Source: Carnegiea gigantea (taxonomy: Eukaryota; Streptophyta; Magnoliopsida; Caryophyllales; Cactaceae). Taken from it: 64,000 nucleotides of DNA. The notes below the pieces were generated by a model. It did no database searches. It was not told where the DNA came from and saw nothing but the letters and a program-made list of their open reading frames with translations. Below, in pieces: positions 34,633-46,675 of the stretch. A program made the translations under genes and the position numbers. The DNA lies in NCBI GenBank assembly GCA_029747015.1, contig JAKOGI010000359.1:258001-322000 (forward strand). The letters run 5' to 3'. Numbering within the stretch: the first letter of the stretch is position 1; each line of letters starts with the position of its first letter.

Positions 34633-37600
34633 ATTTTAGGGCATTACTTTCCCCGTGGTAGGCGTTTCTCTAGGGGTCAAGGTGAAGTCCCAAGTGAGAA
34701 CACATCTAGAGTTAAAGCTAGTTCCTAGTTTGGCTAGGTTCATAGTTTATAGGTACACCTTTTCTTCTCTTACGCTCACTTTTTCCACATGGTAGGAGTT
34801 CTCTGTGGGTGAAATAGTAGCGCCAAATGAATTCACAACTACAGTGGAAGATAGTTCTTATGTTTGCCTAGGTCCATGATTTGTCGCTGGACATTTCATC
34901 CTCTCACACCGATTTTAAAGGATTAGTTTCCACTTGGTGGGAGCTCTTTGTTGGCGAAATTAGAGACCTAAATGTAAACACAAGTTGTGTTAAAAGTTAG
35001 GCCTTACGTTCGGCTAAGTTCTTTGATTTGTAGCCACACCCTTCTTTTTATTGCCCTTGTTTCCTCTTAGTGGTAGTTCTTTATGGGTGAAATTGGAGTC
35101 CCAAACAAAAACATGAGTAGAGTTGAATTTAGTTCTTAAGTTACACTAGATTCTTTATTTGTAGAGCATTAGTCTTAGTGGGAGCTATTTGTAGGAAAAT
35201 CAAAGTCCAGAATGAAAGCACAAGAAGAGTTAAAAGTTATTTCTTAAGTTTGGCTAGGATCATTACTATAGGCGCACCTTTTATTCTTTTACACTGATTT
35301 TAGGGCATTGGTTTAAACATGGTAGGAGCTCTTTGTGGGTGAAATTAGAGCTTCAAATGAGAACACGACTAAAGTGGAAGTTAGTTCCTGAGTTTTGCAA
35401 GGTTCTTGATTTGTAGCTACACTTTTCATGTTCTTACAACCATTTCAGAGTACTAGTTTTCCCTTGGTGGGAGCTCTTTATCGATTAAATTAAAGCTCCA
35501 ATTGAAATCACAACTGGGGTGAAAGTTAGGTCTTATGTTTGGCTAGCTTCTTAATATGTAATCACACCTTTCATTGTGGTGCATTTTAGGGCATTAATTT
35601 CTTAATGGTGGGAGCTCTTTGTGTGTGGAGTTGCTCTTAAATTTGCCCCGGTTCTTTGTTTGTAGCTGCACCTTGTAGTGCCTTACACTCATTTTGGGCA
35701 TTATTTTCCTCTTTGTGGAAGCTCTTTGTGGGTGACTTTAGACCCCAAATGAAAACACAACTGAAGTTTTAGTTTGTTCTTAAGTTTGACTAGGCTCTTG
35801 ATTTGTAGACACATCTTTCGTTTTCTTGCGCTCCTTTAATGCCATTAGTCTACTCTTAATAGGTGCTCTTTGTTGGTTAAATTGGAGCCCCAAATGAGGA
35901 CACAACTAGTTTTAAAGTTAGCTCTTACGTTTTGCTAGATTCTTAATTCGTAGCCACACCTTTCATTTCCTTGCACCCATTTTAAGCCATTAGTTTCCTC
36001 TTGGTGGGAGCTCTTTATGGGAGAAATTGGGGCTCTAAATGAAAACACCACTGTGGTTGAAGCTACTTCTTAAGTTTGGCCAGGTTCATAATTTGTAGCC
36101 GCAACTTTAATCCTTGCACACATTTTAAAGCATTAGCTAGAAGCTAATACTTGAGTTTGGCCACGTTTTTTGTTTGTAGTCACACCCTTTACTCTTTTAC
36201 ACTTATTTTAGGGTGTTAGTTTCCTATTTGGGGGAGTCCTTTTGGGGTGAAATTGGATCCCAGATGAAAACACAATTAGAGTTAAAGTTAATTCTTCAAG
36301 TTTAGCTTTGTTCGTTGTGTGCACACGCACCTTTTATTCATATACACTCCTTTTAAGGCAATAGTTTCAATTTGCTGGGAGCTCCTTATAAAAACAATTG
36401 TAGACCTAAATCAAAACACAACTAGAGGTAAAGTCAGATCTTAAGTTTGGTTGGGTTCTTTGTAGTTATGTCGCTTATTTTCCTACTGTCATTTTTTGAC
36501 GTTACTTTCCACATGGTGAGAGCTCTTTATGGGTGAAATTAGAACCCCAGATGAAAACAAAATTAGTGTTGGAGTTAGTTGTTAAGTTTCGCTAGGATCT
36601 TGATTTAAAGCCGCTTGTTCCATTCTCTCGCACCCATTTTAGAGCTTTAGCTTCCCTTCAGTGGGTGCTCTTTGTGGGCAAAATTAGAGCCCCAATGAAA
36701 ACACAAGTAGGGATCAAACTTAGTTCATAAGTTTAGGTAAGTTCTTTATTTATAACAACACCTTTCATTGGTGCTCAGGCATTTAATGACATTGGGTTGC
36801 TCCTAGTAGGCACTCTTTTTTTGGTGGAATTGGCATCCCAAAAGGAAACACAACTAGAGTCGAAGTCAGTGCTTAAGTCAAGCTGGATTCTTCATATGTA
36901 GCTATACCCTTTTTTTTCTCTTGCTCCCATTTTAGAGCGTTAGTTTCCCCTTGGTGGGAACTCTTTATGGCTAAAGTGGGACCCCCAGAGAAGGCACAAC
37001 TTGAGTTAAAAGTAAGATCTTAAGTTTTCTACATTCCGTATTTATAGGGACGCCTTTTTATTCTTTCGCCGTCATTTAAGGGCATTAGCTTCCCCTTGCC
37101 AGGAGTTCTCTGAGGTTCAAGGTGGAACCCTAAATGAAAACATATCTAGAGTTAAAGTTAGTCCCTAGTTTCGCTAGGTTCATAATTTATAGGCGCACCT
37201 TTTATTCTCTTAAACTCACTTTTTCCACAAGGTAGGAGCCCTTTGTGGATGAAATAGAAGCGGCAAACGAAATCACAACTGTAGTGGAAGTTAGTTCTTA
37301 TTTTCAACTAGGTTCTTGATTTGTAGCTGCACATTTCATTTTCTTGCACCAATTTAAGTGATTAATTTCCGCTTGGTGGGAAGTCTTCGTGGGTGAAATT
37401 GGAGACGCAAATGTAAACATAAGTACAATTAAAAGTTAGTTCTTTAGTTCGCCTAAGTTCTTGATTTGCAGTCACACCCTTCATTTCCTCGCTTTCATTT
37501 CCTCTTAGTGGTAGTTATTTGTTGATGAAATTAGAGTCCAAAACAAAATAGAAGTAGAGTTGAATTTAGTTCTTAAGTTTCACTAGATTCTTTATTACTA

Positions 37601-37759
37601 GTCATTCCTTTTGTTCTCTCGCACCTATTTTAGAGCATTAGTCTTGGTGGGAGCACTTTGTGGATAAATCAAACACCAATTGAAATCACAAGTAGAGTTA
37701 GCGGTTACTTCTTAAATTTGGCTAGGTTCATTATTTGTAGGCGCACCTTTTATTCTATT
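33649..37759. repeat. Satellite array, right block
   Basis: Same monomer family and orientation as the left block. It ends in mid-monomer near 37759 (CGCACCTTTTATTCT), where the LTR of element H begins. The open frames here, for example at 33715-33980, are not conserved between monomers and are not genes. Confidence 0.93.
34633..37077. repeat. Higher-order repeat unit 3
   Basis: Same order of monomer variants as unit 1, length 2.445 kb. A fourth, partial unit (37078-37759) follows. Confidence 0.83.
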
Positions 37760-37763
37760 TAGA

Positions 37764-38863
37764 TGCCGAAAGTGTCGTTTTAAGCATTCCTAGTCACTTA
37801 CTTTTTACTTGTAATCAAGATTTTTATTAAATTTTATTTCATTTTGTGATCTTTCTAGGAAATGAAGACTTAATAAAATAATAGTTGTAAAAAGAATGCA
37901 ATGTAGAGCGGAAAATAAACAAGAATGCAGCCCCCATCAATGTTCAATGCCTAGAGAGAAGTAGCCCAGTACGGCCTAAGTGTACGAGGCCCAGCTAATA
38001 GGCCACCTAGACACTCAAGAGCGATTCAAGGCAGTCCAGTAGAGCAAGTGAGGTGGATAAATTTTTACAAACATATAATATTTTCCAAAATTTAAGTTGT
38101 TGGAAATTGGATAGAACTAGGAAAGTGGAAAATAATTGCTTGGAAATTATAATTCTAGTATAATTAGGAATGTTTGGGGGTTCGATACTAGTATAAATAG
38201 AGATGCTTAGGGGTGCTTGTAAATCATCAAATTTCTCTGCCTATCTTATAGCATTAGTTTAAGAGTTTGAGAGATTATTACAATTATAGAAATTCTTTCA
38301 AGTCGAATTTAATTTTAAATTCTTATTCTAGTTTCAATTTTTATAGTTCTAGTTTTAGTTTAATTCTTCTAGTTCTACTGTTCTAGTTTCAATTCAAAGT
38401 TTTCTACTTTTAGTTTCAATTTGAGTTTATTAGTTCCTATTTTAGTCTTCCCAAAAAAATTTTTTCAGTCAAAGTTTCAATCCTTATTACTCTTTCGAGT
38501 CAATGGTAGATATTGAAGTCTCATTGTGGTTACTCGTTCAAGATTCGGATTTTTTTTGCATGGATTTTTTAATTATGATTCAGAATTCTCCTTATTATTT
38601 CTAAGAGATCAAGGTATTTTCTTTCTTTCCTCTTCAATTAGTTTTAGTTTCAGTTTAACGCTCCACTTGTGGGTTAGATTTTTGTAAGTTTCTCTTGCTA
38701 TTAGTTATCACTTGCCATTAACTTTTGTTGTTTGATTTAGTTTGACTTTGTTTAGTAGCATAATTCCAGTCATTAATTCAACCCATCTCTGTGGATGACC
38801 CGTAAAGTGCTACAACCATGGCTATACACTTGTAGCTTCTTTTTACAGTTTTGATTTACAACA
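37764..38863 (+). repeat. 5' LTR of Athila/Tat-like element H
   Basis: It ends GATTTACAACA at 38863, five bases before an Asp-tRNA PBS. A TATA-like GTATAAATAG lies near 38191. Before the end, CATCTCTGTGGATGACCCG is similar to the GGGATCGACC block that ends many Athila/Tat LTRs. The left edge is set at the first TG after the satellite breaks off and is uncertain by several bases. The matching 3' LTR is not in the window. Confidence 0.7.
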
Positions 38864-38868
38864 ATTTT

Positions 38869-38882
38869 TGGCGCCGTTGCCG
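38869..38882 (+). other. Primer-binding site, Asp-tRNA type (element H)
   Basis: TGGCGCCGTTGCCG matches the 3' end of plant tRNA-Asp, as in Athila and Tat elements. Confidence 0.93.
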
Positions 38883-39525
38883 TAGATGGTGTTGAAAATG
38901 ATTGCCAGTTTAATTATTAATTGCTTTGAATAGTTGCAGTAGTAATTTAGTTTCTTAATAGCTGTCTTAATTACCCAATTTATTTCCCTTGAATAATTAA
39001 AATTTGGTTATTTTCAATTCACCCATCTTCGTAAAATTTTTTCATCTTTGTTGCTTTCCAAAAAATTTGATCTTTGCTGCTTTCCTAAAATTTTTTTGTC
39101 TTTTTTTGCTTGTTTAGGTTTTAGTTTATTTTCTATTTTGTTTTAGTTTTGGTGGTGTTTTCTGTGTTTAGCTTATTTTCTTTTTTTTTTTGTGTGTCTA
39201 AAAAAAAAGGAAAAGAAAATGATGCTTGCTTTGTGTGCTTCTTTTCAGTTTTTTGTGTCAGGTTACTTCTAGTTTTGTAAGTCCTTTTGGTCTTTTTTTT
39301 CTTTTGGTAATATAGTTTTATTTTTGTTAGTTTATTTTGTTTTGTTAAATAAATTATTTAAGTGTCTTGTTTTTGTTTTAGGAATTAGTTTTGAATTAGT
39401 GTGTTACAGTCATTGATTTTTTTCCCCTTTTAAAAATTTTTAAAACCTAAAAAATTTGAAATAACATTGGAAATCTAAAAAACACAAATTGAAAAAATCT
39501 TAAATTTGAAAAAAGAGTTTCAAGA
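38883..39525 (+). other. T-rich 5' leader of element H
   Basis: Very T-rich sequence with homopolymer runs and no coding motif, between PBS and gag start. This is the usual untranslated leader position. Confidence 0.6.
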
Positions 39526-39806
39526 ATGTCAGTTTTTAATTTCCTACAACTTAAGTGTGAACCTTTTTGGAGTTATCGGTTGAGACTTAATGATTATCAT
39601 ACTCAGTTGAACTAAAGTTTTCAAAAATAGAAAATTTGTGAGGTCATTGTTGTAGGTCTGAATACTGATTTCTAAGGTCATGTTGCGTCTATGTGTCATA
39701 GAGGTCTATCAGGGTTATTGTCATGAACTCCAGATAAGGTTTGAGATTTTTTTCGAAAAGTTAGGTTGGGGGACTCATGAGTTTGAACAAGCTAAAGGGG
39801 CTTTAG
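39526..39806 (+). pseudogene. Gag of element H, N-terminal part, split by F2
   Basis: It starts at ATG 39526. Recognisable gag residues include MSVFNFLQLKCEPFWSY, RLNDYHTQ, ASMCHRGLSG and TPDKV-DFF, separated by stops at several former Trp and Gln positions. The same gag type, though diverged, is encoded by F2 (FWRYFK, DDAWDLFKWI). Coding stops at the GATAC duplication (39807-39811), and the rest of the gene is at 56528, 16.7 kb downstream. Confidence 0.78.
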
Positions 39807-39811
39807 GATAC
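39807..39811. other. Target-site duplication GATAC, left copy
   Basis: GATAC immediately before TGATATGGCC. An identical GATAC follows the right edge of the F2 cluster at 56523-56527. Confidence 0.8.
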
Positions 39812-39872
39812 TGATATGGCCGCAAGCGCACGGTGGTGTTGCAGCAATCAAGGTCGATCCCACAGAGGCTAA
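39812..39872 (-). repeat. 61-bp terminal fragment of F2 LTR
   Basis: It starts TGATATGGCCGCAAGCGCAC, the same terminus as LTRb-d read in plus coordinates, and stops at CACAGAGGCTA. It is the left outer edge of the cluster. It is also an inverted copy of the last 61 bp of the LTR at 39873-41184. Confidence 0.8.
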
Positions 39873-41184
39873 CGATAAGTGCTTAAAGTGTATCATTTTA
39901 GGGCCATTTTGCCATATAGTTAGGGAAAATTATGTACTTTATGTTATAGTTTATACTCTATTTCCCATTTTACGCTATGATATGATTCTTTTCTGTGTTT
40001 TGCAGGTTTCTAGACCTTTTTGCCCTTACTTTGACCCTAAATGAGTGTATTTTGACTCCCCACAGATGCCACTGAGTTGCCACACCCATGGAAGAAAGAA
40101 GAACAGAAGAATGCCGAGGTAATGGACACCACTGTCAGTCCGTGAGGAGTCCAACGATCCGTGGTGTCTCTATTTCCTGTGAGGCTTTTTGTTTTCTCAC
40201 AAGCTCTTTGACTTCCTAGTGATTATTATTCCATTATTACGTATGGCTGTTCGTCTTTTAGAATTTTACTATAAAAATGGTGGGCTCTCATCCTCACACA
40301 CACCCCATCATCGCATCTCATACTCATTTCATCTCTTCACGTAGATTAGGATTAGTTTATATTAGAGAGAGCGTGAGATAGAGTTGAAGTGAAGACTTGC
40401 AAGGATTGCATCCCGGTTTTGCATGATGGTTCAAGCATGATTTTTGGCTGCGCAATTCTTCTCCCTTCTCTTCTCTTTTCTCTTTAGATTTATCATTTTA
40501 GAGTAGTTAGGTGTTTAATCTTTGATTATGTGTGAATACTTAATTTTTGTCTAGGAATTTAGTAGGTTATGAAAGTATAGTTGTATCGTGTTTTAATCTA
40601 AAGGATTATGCTTATCTTCATGATTGGTTTGATTTCGTTCTATTAAGTGATTATCATGTTGTGAGTAGATTTTTGGCCAAAGTTTGCTTCCACACTTGAA
40701 TCAATTGAGTGAATATTTGAAAGGGGACATTTGATTGTTGGATTGCTTGAATAGACTTAGCATAACTTCGTCTCGAAAGAGAGATTTATATGTTAGGAGG
40801 GCTAGTAAGTAATCGAAGACCTTGAACTTGGATTAAGTTAAATTAGCTTGAAAGAGCGACTTTTGCTTCGTTTAGGCAAATTTAATTAATTTCGAAAGAG
40901 TAAAACAAGTTTCTAGAAATGATTACAATTCTTCGAAATTAACCAATTAGAGAAAGGCCCAGGTTTATCATTTTGATTCAATTCCCTTTCATAACTACGA
41001 AAATTCCTACGCCTTTTTCCCATATTTGATTTAGAAAGGTTTATTTGCAGTTGTTAATCAAAACTACTTGAATTAGAATTTTGCTTAGCATATCTTGAGG
41101 GAATATAGCCGAATAGGTCAACCTTGTCTCTATGGGATCGACCTTGATTTGCTACAACGCCACCGTGCACTTGCGGCCGTATAA
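39873..41184 (+). repeat. F2 LTR in plus orientation
   Basis: 1312 bp, starting CGATAAGTGCTTAAAG (family start TGATAAGTGC) and ending GCGGCCGTATAA (family end CCGTATCA). A TATA box, TATAAAAAT, lies at 40270. It is the reverse-complement counterpart of LTRs a-d. Confidence 0.88.
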
Positions 41185-41190
41185 AGTTTT

Positions 41191-41203
41191 TGACGCCGGC
41201 CAT
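41191..41203 (+). other. Degraded Asp-tRNA primer-binding site
   Basis: TGACGCCGGCCAT stands where TGGCGCCGTTGCC is expected, six bases after the LTR end. Confidence 0.7.
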
Positions 41204-41325
41204 ATTCAAGGATAGCGTCGAATATTGGGTTTCTCATGCTAGGTTTGACTAAGCATTTTATTTTTCTTCGGAAAAAAACCTATAAAAAATTTTTGAAAAT
41301 TAAAAAAAATTGAAAAAACAAACCA

Positions 41326-42276
41326 ATGGCCATTTTTCATTTCTCCCAATTCAAACTTGAATTATTTTGGAGGTATTTTAAGTGTTTAAATGCATTTTTT
41401 GCTCAATGTGGTTATTGTGTTGGTAAGTGGAAAATTTTAAACATTGTTGATAAGGGTGTGAATAGTAAAACCCGTATTCTTCTGGGATATTGGAACTTTC
41501 ATGGTAAAAATGTTGATGATGCATGGGATTTATTTAAGTGGATTACTTGGGATTTATTTGAGTTTGAGAAGGCTACTATTATTTCTAGATATTCAATTTA
41601 TAATCGTTGCACATTCTATTGTAGATCTTATTATGCCCCTTTTTGGTGTGATTTGTATAATTCTTCTTACCATGCTACTAGTTCGTGTCCTTATTATGTA
41701 TGCTATGATCAGTTTCACTTTGTATCACCCTGGGACAATACTGATATTGTCCTATCCATACATGATTCATCCTTCCCTTTAGTTCAATACACAGGGCTTA
41801 AGGTGGGTGAGCCTTTTAGGGGAGTTCCTAGGTTTGATGTTGTTGATGCATGTTTTATGTCAGGGGATATTTTGGATGAGGTGCATGATCTAGATAAGAC
41901 TCCTTTAGAGGGGTCGTGTGATGTGCTTGTGCATGAGGAGTCTCCTAACCTTGGTTTTGATAATAATATTCTTCCAAATCCCCTTGAACATTCCTATGTT
42001 TCGCCTATTTGTTCATGCCGTCTTCTTCCCCTGAGTATGACATTGTTGAGCCCATTGATAATTCTATGATTTGTAATGCTAATATTGATTTGGGTCATGA
42101 GGATAAGGAGTTTAATATGATTGGTAGGAATGTTGATGATTATCTGTCCCTAGGTTACTTTAGAGGGTATGATCCTTGCATTGACCCTTATTGTGTATGG
42201 CTAGGAGACATGCTTAGGAAAATCATGTGGACTACATTCTTTAATCCTTCCCATAATTTTTCTAAGGCTATTGATA
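41326..42276 (+). pseudogene. F2 gag-like gene, plus-strand copy, 3' truncated
   Basis: It starts at ATG 41326 and is open for 247 codons, then shifts frame near 42010 and continues to 42276. The N-terminal half resembles Athila/Tat gag (LFWRYFKCLNAFFAQ, KNVDDAWDLFKWITW). The zinc knuckle position reads CDLYNSSYHATSSC, where the second Cys is Tyr. The C-terminal half (EPIDNSMICNANIDLG, TTFFNPSHNFSKAID) is shared with the minus-strand copies. It stops at IDKG, just before the hydrophobic segment present in those copies, where it meets LTRa in inverted orientation. This is the best-preserved N-terminus of the family. Confidence 0.75.
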
Positions 42277-42286
42277 AGGGAATATA

Positions 42287-43666
42287 GCCGCAAGCGTATG
42301 ATGGCATTGTAACAAATCAAGGTCGATCCGACAGAGACAAGGTTGATCTATTAGGCTATATTCCCTCAAGATATGCTAAGCAAAATTCTAATTCAAGTGG
42401 TTTTGATTAACAACTGCAAATGAACTTTGCTGAATCAAATATTGGAAAAATGCCTACGCATGTTGTCATTGTAGCGAATCAAGGTCGATCCCACAGAGAC
42501 AAGGTTGATCTATTGGGCTATATTCCCTCAAGACATGCTAAGCAAAATTCTAATTCAAGCGGTGTTAATTAACTATTGCAAATAAAATTTTCTAAATCAA
42601 ATATGGGAAAAACGCCTAGGAATTTTCGAAGTTATGAAAGGGAATGAATCCAAATGATAAATTTGTGCCTTTCTCTAATTAATTAATTCCTAAGAATTGC
42701 AATCTATGCTGAAATTCAGTCAATTCTTTCGAAAGCAACTAAATTTGTCTAAACTAAGCAAACGTTGTTCTTTCAAACTAATTTAACTTAATTAAAGTTG
42801 AAAGTCTTCGATTACTTACTAACCCTCCTAACATATAAATCTCTCTTTCAAGACGGAGTCATGCTAAGTCTATTCAAGCAGTCCAACAACCAAATGTCGT
42901 CTTACGAATGTTCGCTCGATTGTTTCAAGTGTGTAACTAAATTTTGGCCTAAAATCAACTCACAGCATATCAAATACTTGATAGAACGAAATCAAACTAA
43001 TCACGAAAATAAGCATAATCGCATAGATTAAAACATGACCCAACAGCACTTTCATAAATTACGAAGTCCCAAGACAAAAATTAACTACTCACACATAATC
43101 AAAGATTAAACAACTAACTACTCTAAAATGATAAATCTAAAGAGGAAAGAGAAGGGAATAGAGAAGAATTGCTCAACCAAAAATCGCACGTGAACCGTCG
43201 TGCAAACCAACGATAGAATCCTTGCAAGTATCTTCACTTCAACTCTATCTCTCTCTGTCTCTAATCTAAACAAATCTTAATCCACTTAAAGAGAGGAAAT
43301 CAGTATAAGATGAGATGACGGGGTGTGTGTGAGCATGAGAGCCCCCCTTTTTATTGTAAAATTCTGGAAGACGAACAAGCACGCGTAATAATGGAATGAT
43401 AACTGCTAGGAAGTCGAAGAGCTTGCGAGAAAACAAAAAGCCTCACAGGAAATAGAGACACCACGGACCGTGGGACTCACCAATGGCCGACCGTGGTTTC
43501 CACTGCCTCGGCATTCTTCTGTTCAGAAAAATACAAAACACAGAAAGGAACCATATCCGAGCTCAAAATGGGAAAAGGAGTATAACTTGTATAACATAAA
43601 GCATATAATTTTTTGTAAAAATGCGGTAAAATGACCCTAAAATGATACACACTTAAGCACTTATCA
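42287..43666 (-). repeat. F2 LTRa, with internal duplication
   Basis: The right edge is CACTTATCA at 43666. The left edge is damaged (AATATAGCCGCAAGCG where TGATACGGCCGCAAGCG is expected). A tandem duplication of about 162 bp occupies 42300-42650: the GGTCGATCC block occurs at 42321 and again at 42483. The TATA box is mutated (CAATAAAAAG near 43350). Confidence 0.82.
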
Positions 43667-43679
43667 AACTCCCCCATGC
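43667..43679 (-). other. F2 polypurine tract (internal b)
   Basis: The minus strand reads GCATGGGGGAGTT, then the LTR starts TGATAAGTGC. It is the end of a motif, CTTGAGGACAAGCAGCGG plus GGGGGAG, that recurs at this position in all F2 copies. Confidence 0.85.
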
Positions 43680-45507
43680 TTAAACCGCTGCTTGTCCTCA
43701 AGTAAACACTAGAGAAAACCAACCTGGGGGGATGCAATAGAACAACCTCTTTAAAATAGGAAAGTCATAGCATATCATAAGCAAGAATGCCAATCAACGA
43801 CAACCTCAAATAGTCTGCAAAACATTCCAAAATTAAGAGGAAAAGAAGGTTCTCAAAGAAGTGCATGACCGCAAGCTCAACATCAAGCTTGATCACCCCC
43901 AAAGAACCACAAAGCATGTCAAGGAAGCACATGGAATTGTATAGAACCAAATGGACCAGTAGAACCTCACTTTTGGAAAATGTGGAACACTCCCACTCAT
44001 GTGTTTCAAATATAACATAGATCCACTCAAGACTCATTCCAAAGATGCAATCTGCCATATGCTTGCAAATACTCCCAAACTCTCTACCACTAAAATGCAA
44101 TGTGCACAAGACAATCAAGAGGACTTTAATACGGTTGTAATATGGGCTTTAAGGTTGACGGAAAGGAGTGGACAATTGAATTTGGGCAATGCAGAGCTAC
44201 TTAGCCAAGTGACTAGGGACCAACTAACCAAAACACTGATTAACCAACAAGTTCACCAGCACTCCAAGCCTCAAAACACAATAAACATACCCTAATGAAC
44301 CATGTAGGAAATGACTTGACAAAGAAGGAATACAAGCTATGTCCATATCCAATGCCAATCACTAAGTCATCTTTTTTTTCTTTTCTTTTAGTTGTTTTTT
44401 TTTTGGGTAAATGAAACGAAAAATGCTGGTATAGGATCACTAACTATTAACTTATAACCGAATACATACATGTACACAACCCAAACAAGTGGGAACAAAA
44501 GCAAATGCTCAATATCATCAATCCCTCAACAAACCAACATACCAAAGCCACCTTAGACTCAATTATCCCCAAAACCGCCCACGACATGCATGAAGTAATG
44601 CCCTATAGACTTGGCTTAAATCTTAGGAATATGTGTTTAGCTAAGGGCTAATATGAAGGGACAACAACAAAAACGGATATAATCTCAAAGGGGCTAGCAA
44701 AGGGAATAAACATGTAATACAAAGGTAGGCTATTTGGCTACGTGGCTTAAATATTCAAAAAAGGAAATGCCTCTATCATGTCATCAAATATGCATATGTT
44801 AATATGGTTTTGAATAAGAATCTAGGCGAGTTCTAGAGATGTAACATGGAAGAGTCACACACATGAAAGAAATATGAGACTAAATATAATGAATTAATCC
44901 AAATAAGGCTCAAAATTTCACAGGATATCTACCAAAGTTGCATGAGCTCACATAATGAATCCATGTACCAACATTAGTGCCAAAGACTCTAGGGAGTAAC
45001 ATAGTTCTCATTCAAGACAAGGTCAAAACAAGAAATATTTACAAAACTTTCATAGATTTTAGCACCAAAAGGGATTACACATCAAAAGTTACTCAAGCTT
45101 ATAAAAGGTATTTCGCCTATAAAAAAGCATCATTGGAGGGAATCCACATCATTCGTACATGCAATCTTATATGCAAACCTAAAATGCAACTAAATGCGAA
45201 ATACTAATTCAAACAAAGAGCAAACCTAAAACTATATGCTCTAGCATATATGCAAGGTAATAATCAAAATAGAAAAAAATAGAACTGCCCTTCCCCTATG
45301 CTTAGATACAGTATTATTATTCAAAGGAAAGAAAGTAAAAGAAGGGAAAGGAAACAAAACATAATGATCTCACCAGGTTAGCTACCGAGTGCACCTAACT
45401 AAGGCCTCAACGCAAATGGGGCAAATGGAGCATCAGCCACTCCATCGTATCTTCAAGACTTGGCTCATGAAAGTGGACACTGTTAAAGCACGCAGGAGCT
45501 TATCGAA
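43680..45507 (-). other. F2 internal b non-coding region
   Basis: About 1.8 kb between gag stop and PPT. The scattered short frames here are not conserved between the three F2 copies. The nucleotide sequence itself is well conserved between copies and resembles the 3' non-coding part of F3 (for example the GGTAGATGTCCC block, near 44925 here on the minus strand and 62879 in F3). It holds no pol domain. Confidence 0.7.
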
Positions 45508-46533
45508 CTACTGGGACCACAACTCAGAAAATAAAATACAAGAGGTAACAATGAAAACCACACCAAATAGTATAGGCATCCTCTTAACTTTATCAATGAC
45601 CATAAAAAAATTATAAGAAGGATTAAAGAATATAGTGCACGTGATTTTCTTTGGCAAGTCCTCTAGGCACACGCAATATGGGTCAAGTGGGGCATTATAC
45701 ACACTAAAGCAACCTAGGGACACAAAATTATTAGCATTCCTACTAAGCATATTGAACATGTTAATCTCATAGCCCAAATCAACATCAGTATTACAAATCA
45801 TAGAATTATCAATGGGCTTAACAATGTCATACTCAGGGGAAGGAGAGGGTTGTGAACACATAGGGGAAACATGGGAATATTCAAGTGGATTGGGGAAAGC
45901 ATAATTAAAATAAAGGCTAGAAGACTCCTCATGCACACAGTCATAACGACACCCCTCTAAAAGAGTGCTAACCAGAGCATGCACCATATCAAAATATCTT
46001 CCGATGCAAAATATGCATCAATAACATCAAACCTAGCATCAAACTTAAAGAGATCACCCTCCCCGAGCCCCGTGCACTAAAGGAAAGGATGAATCATGTA
46101 AGGTCACGACAACATCAGTGTTGTCCCAGGGTGATATAAGATCAGGTTGCGCATAACATGCATGATAAGGAAATGAATTAATATCGTGGTCAGAAGAGCA
46201 ACATAAATCACACCAAAAAGGAGTACAATACAATCTAGAATAGAATGCACAAGGATTAGGAAATGAATATTTAGAAATAATAGTAGCCTTCTCAAATTCA
46301 AATGAATCCCAAGCAATCCACTCAAGCAAATATCATGCATCATTAATATTTTTACCATGAAAGCCCTAATACGCTAAAAGGGTTTAGGTTTCACTATTCA
46401 CACCCTCATTAACAATGTCTAAGATTTTCCATTTACTCACATAATAACCACATTGAGCAAGAAATATATTTAAATGCTTAAAATACCTCCAAAATATTTC
46501 ATGCTCAAATTGGGAAAAATGGCAAATTGTCAT
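45508..46533 (-). pseudogene. F2 gag-like gene, copy b
   Basis: The start ATG is at 46531-46533 (MTICHFSQFEHEIFWRYFK). Stops lie near 46385 and 46370, then the frame shifts. The middle region reads WCDLCCSSDHDINSFP, so the last Cys of the zinc knuckle is changed to Phe. The C-terminal part has EYDIVKPIDNSMICN and the hydrophobic stretch LFGVVFIVTSCILF near the end. A stop after FSELWSQ makes it shorter than copy d. Not functional. Confidence 0.78.
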
Positions 46534-46650
46534 TGTTGTTTCTCAATTTTATTTAATTTTCAGCAACTTTTTTTTTAATTAGATTTTTTTTTCAAAGAAA
46601 AACAAAGTGCTTAGTCAAACCTATCAGGAAAAACCCAATATTCAACACTA

Positions 46651-46669
46651 GTCTCTGGCAACGGCGCCA
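46651..46669 (-). other. Asp-tRNA primer-binding site, F2 copy b
   Basis: The minus strand reads TGGCGCCGTTGCCAGAGAC, an essentially perfect Asp-tRNA PBS, six bases from the LTRb edge at 46676. Confidence 0.95.
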
Positions 46670-46675
46670 AAAACT

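Noticed and set aside
29674..37759. CRISPR-like array in the satellite
   Set aside because: The repeats are contiguous diverged monomers of about 145 bp without unique spacers, in plant DNA.
43999..44295. 98-codon plus-strand frame antisense to the F2 internal region, partly repeated at 52534-52782
   Set aside because: It is similar only because the underlying non-coding DNA is repeated. The reading frame is broken in copy c and it has no recognised domain.
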